From assembly GCA_900549995.1 (NCBI GenBank), contig URQQ01000125.1, positions 1 through 6,151 of the forward strand: 6,151 bases of DNA, written 5' to 3'. The translations under genes and the position numbers were made by a program. Below the pieces are notes generated by a model. That model ran no database searches, was not told where the DNA came from, and saw only the letters and a list, made by a program, of their open reading frames with translations. This DNA is from an uncultured Lachnospiraceae bacterium (GTDB lineage Bacteria > Bacillota > Clostridia > Lachnospirales > Lachnospiraceae). Below, in pieces: positions 1-5,961 of this stretch (within the stretch, counting starts at the first letter, position 1; each line of letters opens with the position of its first letter).

Positions 1-31
1 TGTTTTTCGGAACACGAAAAACTCCACAATG

Positions 32-50
32 AAAAACAGGCCCATGGCCT
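32..50 (-). terminator. Second, weaker intrinsic terminator behind purD
   Basis: Read on the minus strand, a 5-bp stem AGGCC / GGCCT with an ATG loop is followed, after one G, by five T's. It lies just downstream of the strong purD terminator and could act as a backup for read-through. The stem is short, and an overlapping GCCT / AGGC pairing could compete with it, so confidence is moderate. Confidence 0.5.
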
Positions 51-58
51 AACAAGGC

Positions 59-94
59 AAAAGACAGGACAGAGTCTTCTGACCCTGTCCTGTC
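59..94 (-). terminator. Intrinsic terminator of the purine operon
   Basis: On the minus strand, 19 bases after the purD stop, there is a 14-bp stem: ten perfect pairs (GACAGGACAG with CTGTCCTGTC) continued inward by GGTC/GACT, which includes one G-T wobble. It is closed by an AGAA tetraloop and followed immediately by TTTT. This is a classic Rho-independent terminator and marks the end of the purE-purM-purN-purD transcript. Confidence 0.92.
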
Positions 95-113
95 TGATTA
101 TGATCCCACGGCT

Positions 114-1385
114 TTACGCTTCATCGATTGCCTTGCCGATATCATTTCTCATATATTTATTCTCAAACTGAATCCACTCTGTTGCCGCATAGGCATTTTT
201 CCTTGCTTCTTTCAGGTCTTTTCCCTTCGCAGTGATTCCAAGGACGCGCCCGCCGTTCGTGACGATCTGTCCATTGTCGAATTTTGTCCCCGCGTGGAAG
301 CAGTAATACCCTTCATGGCTGTCAAATTCCTCAAATCCTGTAATCGGCAGACCTTTCTCATATTTCACCGGATATCCATCAGATGCCAGTACAACACATA
401 CTGCCGCATTGTCCTCAAACTGAAGATCCATCTGGTCAAGTGTACCGTCAATACAGCTTTCAAAAACATCGATGATGTCATTTTTCATGCGCGGCAGTAC
501 GACCTGTGCTTCCGGATCGCCGAATCTGGCATTGTACTCCAGAACCTTCGGGCCATCCGCTGTCAACATCAGCCCAAAGAATATAATTCCTTTGAATTCA
601 CGCCCTTCCGCAGCCATCGCATCAACGGTTGCCTGATATACGTATTTATTACAGAATTCTTCAACTTCCGCGGTATAGAACGGGCTTGGAGAAAATGTCC
701 CCATACCGCCTGTATTAAGTCCCTGGTCTCCGTCTTTTGCACGCTTATGATCCTGCGCAGAGGTCATAGTCTTAATTGTCTTGCCGTCAACAAAGGAAAG
801 CACCGATACTTCACGGCCTGTCATGAATTCTTCCACTACCATATGGTTTCCGGCGGAGCCAAACTGCTTATCCAGCATAATGGTCTTCACACCTTCTTTT
901 GCCTCTGAAAGATCATTGCAGATCAGCACACCTTTACCAAGAGCAAGGCCGTCCGCTTTCAGGACAATCGGGAATTTTGCAGTTTCCAGATACTCCATTG
1001 CCTTATCAGCAGAGTCAAATGTCTCATACCCTGCTGTGGGAATGTTGTATTTCTTCATCAGATCTTTGGAAAAGGCCTTCGATCCTTCCAGAATTGCCGC
1101 ATTTTTACGAGGCCCGAACACACGAAGCCCGGCATCTTCAAGCACATCCACAATGCCGCCTACCAGCGGATCATCCGGTCCTACGATGGTGAGGTCAATC
1201 TCTTGTTCTTTGGCAAATGCTGCCATTTTCTCAAATTCCATCACTCCGATATCGACACATTCCGCGATTGCGGCAATCCCGGCATTCCCCGGCGCACAAT
1301 AAATCTTATCTACCTTGTCACTTTTGGCAACGCTGCATGCGATTGCATGTTCTCTTCCGCCGCCTCCTACAATCAGTACCTTCAT
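114..1385 (-). CDS. purD: Phosphoribosylamine--glycine ligase (GAR synthetase)
   Basis: A 423-residue cytosolic enzyme that uses ATP to join 5-phosphoribosylamine and glycine into glycinamide ribonucleotide (GAR), the second step of de novo IMP synthesis. The N-terminal domain opens with GGGGREHA (residues 7-14) and has GNAG at 33-36 and VGPDDPLVGG near 68-77. The ATP-grasp domain shows KADGLALGKGV (143-153), EEFMTGREVS (185-194), QDHKRAKDGDQGLNTGGMG (211-229) and the metal/ATP-binding run EYNARFGDPEAQ (283-294). The length is normal for a single-domain bacterial PurD, with no fusion to PurM or PurN. The ATG is supported by AAGGAGG 7 nt upstream; this site overlaps the purN stop codon (gap of 12 bases), suggesting translational coupling. 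It is the last gene of the operon and is followed by a strong terminator. Confidence 0.98.
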   Translation of the reverse strand: MKVLIVGGGGREHAIACSVAKSDKVDKIYCAPGNAGIAAIAECVDIGVMEFEKMAAFAKEQEIDLTIVGPDDPLVGGIVDVLEDAGLRVFGPRKNAAILEGSKAFSKDLMKKYNIPTAGYETFDSADKAMEYLETAKFPIVLKADGLALGKGVLICNDLSEAKEGVKTIMLDKQFGSAGNHMVVEEFMTGREVSVLSFVDGKTIKTMTSAQDHKRAKDGDQGLNTGGMGTFSPSPFYTAEVEEFCNKYVYQATVDAMAAEGREFKGIIFFGLMLTADGPKVLEYNARFGDPEAQVVLPRMKNDIIDVFESCIDGTLDQMDLQFEDNAAVCVVLASDGYPVKYEKGLPITGFEEFDSHEGYYCFHAGTKFDNGQIVTNGGRVLGITAKGKDLKEARKNAYAATEWIQFENKYMRNDIGKAIDEA

Positions 1386-1397
1386 AGCGGTTCCTCC

Positions 1398-2024
1398 TTA
1401 TTGTTCAATCAACACTTTTCCTGCCTCTACACTGACTTTACCGCGGGCAATCAGATTGACTGCCTCCGGAAGGATTTTCCATTCCGCCTGTTCCATGACT
1501 CTCCTCTGAAGAATTTCCGGAGTATCATCCTGCATAATTTCTACTGCCTTTTGCAGAATGATCGGGCCGGTATCGGTTCCTTCATCCACAAAATGCACCG
1601 TAGCCCCAGTGACTTTGACTCCCCGTTTGAGAGCCGCTTCGTGGACTTTCAGCCCATAGTATCCCTTACCGCAGAAAGAAGGAATCAATGACGGATGAAT
1701 ATTAATGATCTGATTACGGTACTTCGCAATCATCTGTCCCGGAATTACCACGAGAAATCCAGCCAGCACAATCAGATCCGGCTGCATCTGCGACACCCTG
1801 TCTGTGAACTCCTCATTGAAAACTTCCCTTGATTCATAGTCCTTCGGTGAGATACATACAGCCTCAATCCCATGCTTTCTGGCACGTTCCAGAGCATACG
1901 CATTTTTATTATTGCTGATGACACCTGCAATCCTTGTATTTTCGATGGAACCATTGGAAATGCCGTCAATGACAGCCTGAAGATTGGTGCCGCCGCCAGA
2001 TACCAGCACTACGATATTTAACAT
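1398..2024 (-). CDS. purN: Phosphoribosylglycinamide formyltransferase, folate-dependent
   Basis: A 208-residue GAR transformylase that transfers a formyl group from 10-formyltetrahydrofolate to GAR, giving FGAR (third step of purine synthesis). The N-terminal phosphate-binding loop is VLVSGGGTNLQ (6-16). The catalytic Asn and His are in NIHPSLIPSF (N108, H110), and the conserved VHFVDEGTDTGPII (143-156) supplies H144 and the catalytic Asp D151; these align with N106, H108, H137 and D144 of the E. coli enzyme. SFCGKGYYGLKVHEA is a variant of the substrate-binding loop that I associate with clostridia. The gene begins inside the end of purM (7-base overlap, with ATG embedded in TTATGTTAA) and has its own AAAGGAG 7 nt upstream. 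It is the folate-dependent type, not the formate/ATP-dependent PurT. Confidence 0.97.
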   Translation of the reverse strand: MLNIVVLVSGGGTNLQAVIDGISNGSIENTRIAGVISNNKNAYALERARKHGIEAVCISPKDYESREVFNEEFTDRVSQMQPDLIVLAGFLVVIPGQMIAKYRNQIINIHPSLIPSFCGKGYYGLKVHEAALKRGVKVTGATVHFVDEGTDTGPIILQKAVEIMQDDTPEILQRRVMEQAEWKILPEAVNLIARGKVSVEAGKVLIEQ

Positions 2025-3043
2025 AAAGTAACTCCTTTATCACCAGCTTCAATATGTCCGACAACATAACCAGCTTCCCCAGCTTCTTCGATTGCCTTTA
2101 ATGTCTTCTCTACATCCTCTTTATCAACTGCCATCACCATTCCAAGCCCCATGTTGAAGGTGTTGTACATCACATGTTCTTCAATATCTCCGTCAACTGC
2201 AAGCATATTGAAAATCGGAGGAATCGGATAGGAATCTTTCTGAATCACTGCGTGTACATTGTCATGGAGCATACGCGGTACGTTTTCATAGAATCCACCG
2301 CCAGTGATGTGGCTGCATCCCTGAATTTTCACTCCTGCTTCTTTGATCATACGAAGCGCTTTTACATAAATTTTGGTAGGAGCAATTAGCGCTTCCCCAA
2401 GAGAGCATCCCAGAGAATCATAATATCTCTTCAGAGCCTCTTCCTTCATGTCGAATACTTTGCGGACCAGAGAAAATCCATTGCTATGTACACCTGAAGA
2501 TGCCATTCCAATCAGCACATCCCCTGCTTTGATTTCTTTTCCTGTAATCAGGTCTTTTTCGTCTACAACGCCAACTGCAAATCCTGCAAGATCATATTCA
2601 TCTTCCGGATAGAAACCAGGCATCTCTGCAGTCTCACCGCCGATTAATGCAGCATCAGACTGTTTGCACCCTTCCGCAACACCGCTGACAATTGTAGCGA
2701 TCTTTTCCGGCTCATTTTTTCCGCATGCGATATAGTCTAAGAAAAATAACGGCTCCCCGCCTGCACACGCAATGTCGTTTACACACATCGCCACACAGTC
2801 AATTCCGACTGTGTCATGCTTATCCAGTATAAATGCAAGTTTCAGTTTCGTTCCTACACCATCTGTCCCGGACACCAGTGTTGGTTTTTCCATATTTTTG
2901 AATTTCTCCATAGAGAACGCCCCTGAAAAGCCTCCGATATTCGTCAGCACTTCCGGTCTCATTGTCTGCTTGATGTGTTCCTTCATAAGCTCTACTGATT
3001 TGTAACCTGCTTCGATATCTACACCTGCGTTTTTATAATCCAT
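2018..3043 (-). CDS. purM: Phosphoribosylformylglycinamidine cyclo-ligase (AIR synthetase)
   Basis: A 341-residue enzyme that closes the imidazole ring, converting FGAM and ATP to aminoimidazole ribonucleotide (AIR). It belongs to the PurM/PurL ATP-binding superfamily and the family is normally dimeric. Recognisable segments are YKNAGVDIEAGY (3-14), GGFSGAF (37-43), the glycine-rich SGTDGVGTKLKLAF (58-71), DCVAMCVNDIACAGGEPLFF (82-101), GGETAEMPGFYPEDEYDLAGF (within 135-155), GVHSNGFSLVR (184-194) and HITGGGFYENVPRML (245-259). The length is typical. The start has GGAGG 7 nt upstream, and the 50-base gap after purE contains no terminator-like hairpin, so it should be co-transcribed. Its last codons hold the ribosome binding site and start of purN. 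Confidence 0.98.
   Translation of the reverse strand: MDYKNAGVDIEAGYKSVELMKEHIKQTMRPEVLTNIGGFSGAFSMEKFKNMEKPTLVSGTDGVGTKLKLAFILDKHDTVGIDCVAMCVNDIACAGGEPLFFLDYIACGKNEPEKIATIVSGVAEGCKQSDAALIGGETAEMPGFYPEDEYDLAGFAVGVVDEKDLITGKEIKAGDVLIGMASSGVHSNGFSLVRKVFDMKEEALKRYYDSLGCSLGEALIAPTKIYVKALRMIKEAGVKIQGCSHITGGGFYENVPRMLHDNVHAVIQKDSYPIPPIFNMLAVDGDIEEHVMYNTFNMGLGMVMAVDKEDVEKTLKAIEEAGEAGYVVGHIEAGDKGVTLC
2025..2038 (-). promoter_or_regulatory. purN ribosome binding site inside purM
   Basis: AAAGGAG (2038 to 2032) lies within the last codons of purM, 7 nt before the purN ATG. Since purN also starts before purM ends, ribosomes finishing purM are well placed to begin purN, which fits coupled translation. 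The site fixes the purN start at 2024. Confidence 0.8.
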
Positions 3044-3093
3044 TTCTTATCCTCCGATTACTGCCTGTTCGTATGTATTTACTGCAGTTCTTT

Positions 3094-3606
3094 CTACATC
3101 TGATCTAAATATGCTTTATGTCCAAGGCTGTCAAGCTTTGAAGCTTTTGCCTGGACAGCTGCCTTCATTTCTTCTGAATTCTCTTTCAGTCGTTTCAGAA
3201 TTTCCGGGTCTGAAGTCGCAAGTATTCTTGCCGCAAGAATCGCTGCATTCATTCCACCGTCGATTGCAACCGTTGCAACCGGAATTCCCGGCGGCATCTG
3301 AACGATTGAGTAGAGTGCATCCTGTCCATCCAGATTCTTTCCTGACATCGGGATACCGATGACCGGCATCGGGAAGATTGCCGCACACATTCCCGGAAGA
3401 TGCGCTGCCATACCTGCCCCTGCGATAATTACCTTAAATCCCTTTTCCTCCGCTTTATTTGCGTATTCAAAGAATACATCCGGCATACGGTGGGCAGAGA
3501 TGATTGTCATCTCATAATCAATCCCCAGTTTCTCCAGGATATCTGCTGCTTTGCTCATGACTTTCATGTCTGAGTCGCTTCCCATAACAATTCCTACTTT
3601 TGCCAT
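3094..3606 (-). CDS. purE: 5-(carboxyamino)imidazole ribonucleotide mutase, class I-like PurE
   Basis: A 170-residue protein of the PurE family, which forms 4-carboxy-AIR (CAIR), the step after PurM. Class I enzymes rearrange N5-CAIR made by PurK; class II enzymes carboxylate AIR directly with CO2. Visible motifs are MGSDSDMKVM (8-17), the catalytic SAHRMPD (37-43, His39), AGAGMAAHLPGM (62-73), the PVIGIP strand (81-86) and DALYSIVQMPPGIPVATVAI (96-115). AGAG-AAHLPGM and SIVQMP-GIPV point to class I. Position 41 is Met where class I enzymes usually have Thr. The C-terminal tail of about 40 residues is charged and probably helical. The ATG has AAAGGAG 7 nt upstream. It is the first gene of the operon, behind a strong promoter and a structured leader. 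No purK lies beside it, so its exact substrate cannot be settled here. Confidence 0.95.
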   Translation of the reverse strand: MAKVGIVMGSDSDMKVMSKAADILEKLGIDYEMTIISAHRMPDVFFEYANKAEEKGFKVIIAGAGMAAHLPGMCAAIFPMPVIGIPMSGKNLDGQDALYSIVQMPPGIPVATVAIDGGMNAAILAARILATSDPEILKRLKENSEEMKAAVQAKASKLDSLGHKAYLDQM

Positions 3607-3625
3607 GTTTTATCTCCTTTCATTT

Positions 3626-3711
3626 CCGCGGGCAACGAGCCAAAGTCAATCTTGCCTGACCTTGGCGACTGCTGCGAGGATCAGATACCCCGCCTGCGGC
3701 TGGGTATCTGA
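3626..3711 (-). promoter_or_regulatory. Structured double-hairpin leader of the purE transcript
   Basis: In the transcript, hairpin 1 (3711 to 3681) is a perfect 10-bp stem, UCAGAUACCC / GGGUAUCUGA, continued past one A-G mismatch by GCC/GGC around a GCA loop. After 3 nt comes hairpin 2 (3677 to 3626). Its core is GCCAAGGUCA / UGACUUUGGC (3666-3657 with 3648-3639, one G-U) with loop GGCAAGAU. Across a 3x4 internal loop it is prolonged by GCA/UGC and then by CGC/GCG. Neither hairpin has a U-tract, so neither looks like a terminator, and the purE ribosome binding site (3620-3614) lies just outside. The element is GC-rich within AT-rich flanks. It matches no purine, PRPP (ykkC) or ZTP riboswitch consensus I know. 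It could be a cis-regulatory or stabilising RNA, or a copy of an interspersed palindromic repeat. Confidence 0.6.
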
Positions 3712-3817
3712 CTTATAAGTAACATCAATAAATATCTATCCATTTATAAGTTATTTTACTAATCATTACTGTAAATGTCAACTCATGAACCTGTTACTAA
3801 TACTAATAAGTACTTAT
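3711..3817. repeat. Cluster of ATAAGT/ACTTAT half-sites around the purE promoter (possible operator)
   Basis: The hexamer ATAAGT or its complement occurs five times in 107 bases. It forms a perfect 10-bp palindrome ACTTATAAGT at 3711-3720, a perfect 12-bp palindrome ATAAGTACTTAT at 3806-3817, and a single copy at 3746-3751. The single copy covers the expected transcription start; the 12-bp palindrome lies upstream of the -35 box. This is an arrangement a repressor could use, but the region is AT-rich, so some recurrence is expected by chance. It does not match the B. subtilis PurR box. Assignment as an operator is inference. Confidence 0.3.
3753..3781 (-). promoter_or_regulatory. Sigma-A type promoter of the purE operon
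   Basis: On the minus strand a perfect -35 box TTGACA (3781 to 3776) is followed by a 17-base spacer and the -10 box TAAAAT (3758 to 3753), one mismatch from TATAAT. The expected start is near 3746, giving a leader of about 140 nt before the purE ATG. This is the best promoter in the window and makes the purine operon independent of the aminopeptidase gene upstream. Confidence 0.85.
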
Positions 3818-3818
3818 A

Positions 3819-3848
3819 ACCAGACTCCTGCACATGCAAAAGCCTGGT
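3819..3848 (-). terminator. Possible weak terminator after the aminopeptidase gene
   Basis: Starting 16 bases after the aminopeptidase stop, the minus strand can fold ACCAGGCU / AGUCUGGU (one G-U) continued by UU/GG wobbles and UGC/GCA around an AUGU loop, about 13 pairs in all. The following bases (UAUAAGUACUU) are A/U-rich but lack a run of U's, so termination would be inefficient. On the plus strand the wobbles become mismatches, so the fold suits minus-strand RNA. Confidence 0.4.
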
Positions 3849-3864
3849 ATGCTTTCCTGCCTTA

Positions 3865-5946
3865 TTACATCATCTCTTTGAGCGGTTTATTGAGTATCTC
3901 TGTACCCTCCAGAACGAATCTTCCATCTCTGATAATGTCCGTCTCCCGACCGTCAGAACTTACCACCGTAATGAATTCCAGTTCCTCATATGGTATCGTG
4001 ATATCCGTGTGGCACTGGAAATACGCTTTCCCCGGATCTTCTTTGCGGAGAACAGAGACGCTGTTGTCTCTTGCCACAATCTCTTTTCCATCCGGGTTAT
4101 AGACTTTGATCTCCTCACTCCAGCTGTAGCATGTATCCCCCACTGCAAAATGGGGACCCATTTTCTCTGCGATCAGGATCGGAAGTTTATCCTCAATCCC
4201 GTATTTTTTCGCCACCACATAAGCTGTTGTGTTGGTACCAATCGCGAATTCCCCAAGCGGCAGTGATTCATGGTTCTGCAGAATATTCTCGTAGACATAT
4301 TTCTTTCCCTCTTTGGGATCCTCAAAATTACTGCAGCCGTAATCTGTAATCATACCATCCTTAAACTCAATCCTCAGATCCTGATACTGCAGTTCTGAGA
4401 GGTAAACCTTGCTGACATTCAGTACCCCGTCCGTCCCTTCAAGCACCGGGGACGTGAATACTTCTCCCACCGGAATATTGACATCTGCGACACAGTTTTC
4501 AAAAATAGTCTCTTTCCCAGGATCCTTCAGCCGGTATAACCTAACTGTAAGATCTGTCTTATTACATCCACAGCCTTTGATACGGACATATTCCCCCTGA
4601 TCCAGCGCATCAATCATCGTCTGCTGTACTTTCTGGTACAGTTTGGCATCCAGTGTATTAATCCTGATAATTTCATCGAAAATCTCCTCATACTGGTCTC
4701 CGATCTCAGGCACCGGATATGCCACAATTGTGAAGCTTCTCTCCTCACCTTTGATATACTGGTTTACAATCTGGCCGGAGCGGCTGTCGTAGAGGGAGGA
4801 CAGCTGTTCCTGTTTCTCATTGAACACAGCAGCCTCTTTTTTTCTCACCGGGACAAACGGTGTCTCTCCGAATACATCAATACAGGCAGGACCGGCAAAT
4901 TTTCCTGCCAGTTCCTTATTCTTCTCATATACATTCTTCGTGACATCCAGCTTTCTCTCGATAAAGCGTTTGTCGAGAAACAATGCCTGATCCATCCTGT
5001 GGTCATACTCATACTGTTTATTCGCAATTGCTCCATAATATCCGATTTTATGCATCAACCTCTTATTCAGCACACTGACAGCAGCCCGGTAAATTACCGG
5101 TTTGAGTCCCATCTGTCTGAAGTTTTCAACAGCCTGTCTCACCACCCGCTCAAATCCAAGCGTGTACCGGATATTCACAGTTGATTTCCTTGAAAGGTCT
5201 TTCCCCGTATTGATAAATCCAATCCGGTATCCTTCGGTATATACATCTGCCATTTCTCTTATCTTTTCTTCACTTAAAGATGCCAGGTGTCTTGCTGTCT
5301 TTTGTTCATTCTCTGTAATATACTCTCCGAATTCATACAGATATTTTGTATCGGCAAGATCAGCGTTCATAATAATATCGGCCGCGAAAGAACAGTCAGG
5401 GTCTATCTGTTCCCTGATCCTGTCTGCCACGAAGACATCACAGTAATCACTTGCGTACCAGTAAATTACATTTTTTACTTCTTTATAATCCGGCTCTTTT
5501 TCATCTTCAAATATATTATACACTTCGATAAAAAGTTCATTGCAGACTGCCATATATAAAAGTCTGCGTTCAAATACATAGGCAATTTCACTTCTGACTT
5601 CCGTATAGAGGAAGCTTAAGATTGCCCCAAATGTCTCCCCGAGTGTACTTACTGCATACGCCGGATTTGCATAGCTTGTCTCGTACCACTCCGGCAGGAT
5701 ATCCTGGTACAGACGATGGTTCTCCTCTGCCAGCTGCTCTCTTGTCATCTGTGCCCATGTACCGTCTCCGCGGATCGTCCTGACCCGCTCAATGTCCATG
5801 AGAAACTCCGAAACTTTTCTGAAATAACTGCGGTACGGTTCCTTTACAGTTTCTTCTTTCAGAATTCTCTGTATCCGTTCAACAGACAGCTCATAGCGTT
5901 CCTTTATATGTTCCTCTTCTTCGAATAACAACTCGTTTTCCGCCAT
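3865..5946 (-). CDS. Large M29-type metallo-aminopeptidase with N-terminal extension
   Basis: A 693-residue protein, probably cytosolic: no signal peptide or membrane segment is seen. The C-terminal half fits peptidase family M29 (AmpS/aminopeptidase T, two-metal enzymes that release N-terminal residues from peptides). It shows TDLTVRL (464-470), NIPVGEVFTSP (490-500, E495), LGEFAIGTN (564-572, E566), EKMGPHFAVGDTCYSW (594-609, H599 and Y607) and CHTD (645-648, H646 and D648). This is the order of the metal ligands and catalytic Tyr of that family. Classical members have about 410 residues. The extra length is mainly an N-terminal region of about 250 residues, acidic and helical (for example 1-30 and 140-240), which I cannot assign. 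Segment 255-290 may be the start of the usual M29 N-domain. The start directly abuts the upstream stop and has AGGGGG 9 nt before it. Peptide specificity is unknown. Confidence 0.8.
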   Translation of the reverse strand: MAENELLFEEEEHIKERYELSVERIQRILKEETVKEPYRSYFRKVSEFLMDIERVRTIRGDGTWAQMTREQLAEENHRLYQDILPEWYETSYANPAYAVSTLGETFGAILSFLYTEVRSEIAYVFERRLLYMAVCNELFIEVYNIFEDEKEPDYKEVKNVIYWYASDYCDVFVADRIREQIDPDCSFAADIIMNADLADTKYLYEFGEYITENEQKTARHLASLSEEKIREMADVYTEGYRIGFINTGKDLSRKSTVNIRYTLGFERVVRQAVENFRQMGLKPVIYRAAVSVLNKRLMHKIGYYGAIANKQYEYDHRMDQALFLDKRFIERKLDVTKNVYEKNKELAGKFAGPACIDVFGETPFVPVRKKEAAVFNEKQEQLSSLYDSRSGQIVNQYIKGEERSFTIVAYPVPEIGDQYEEIFDEIIRINTLDAKLYQKVQQTMIDALDQGEYVRIKGCGCNKTDLTVRLYRLKDPGKETIFENCVADVNIPVGEVFTSPVLEGTDGVLNVSKVYLSELQYQDLRIEFKDGMITDYGCSNFEDPKEGKKYVYENILQNHESLPLGEFAIGTNTTAYVVAKKYGIEDKLPILIAEKMGPHFAVGDTCYSWSEEIKVYNPDGKEIVARDNSVSVLRKEDPGKAYFQCHTDITIPYEELEFITVVSSDGRETDIIRDGRFVLEGTEILNKPLKEMM

Positions 5947-5961
5947 TTAGAAAAACCCCCT
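5947..5961 (-). promoter_or_regulatory. Aminopeptidase ribosome binding site within the upstream gene
   Basis: AGGGGG (5961 to 5956) is part of the Arg-Gly codons near the end of the upstream membrane-protein gene and lies 9 nt before the aminopeptidase ATG. The upstream TAA (5949-5947) touches that ATG directly. The arrangement sets the start at 5946 and suggests that translation of the two genes is coupled. Confidence 0.75.

Noticed and set aside
3..21. Inverted repeat TTTTTCG / CGAAAAA at the left edge as another terminator.
   Set aside because: The T's lie inside the 5' arm and no T-run follows the stem on either strand, so it lacks terminator form; it may be chance in an AT-rich spacer.
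294..1302. Long plus-strand open frames opposite purD (up to about 200 codons).
   Set aside because: They are antisense to a fully conserved purD, lack convincing ribosome binding sites, and their translations are Cys/His/Ser-rich without recognisable domains.
3060..3093. ACGAAC in the purM-purE gap as a PurR box.
   Set aside because: A single short match inside the operon, without the paired inverted half-site or any nearby promoter.
3601..3623. ATG at 3623 upstream of purE as an alternative start or a small upstream frame.
   Set aside because: It is 17 nt before the purE ATG and thus out of frame, has no ribosome binding site of its own, and overlaps the purE AAAGGAG.
3679..3711. Plus strand reads CCGCCTGCGGCTGGG, reminiscent of the CCGCCUGGGCA end of ZTP riboswitches, a class tied to purine metabolism.
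   Set aside because: It is on the strand opposite to the purine operon, the sequence is part of a perfect inverted repeat, and the upstream conserved ZTP core is absent.
3607..3746. Guanine/adenine or PRPP (ykkC-type) riboswitch in the purE leader.
   Set aside because: I looked for the purine riboswitch loop sequences and the ykkC conserved blocks and found neither; the visible structure is two consecutive hairpins, not a three-way junction.
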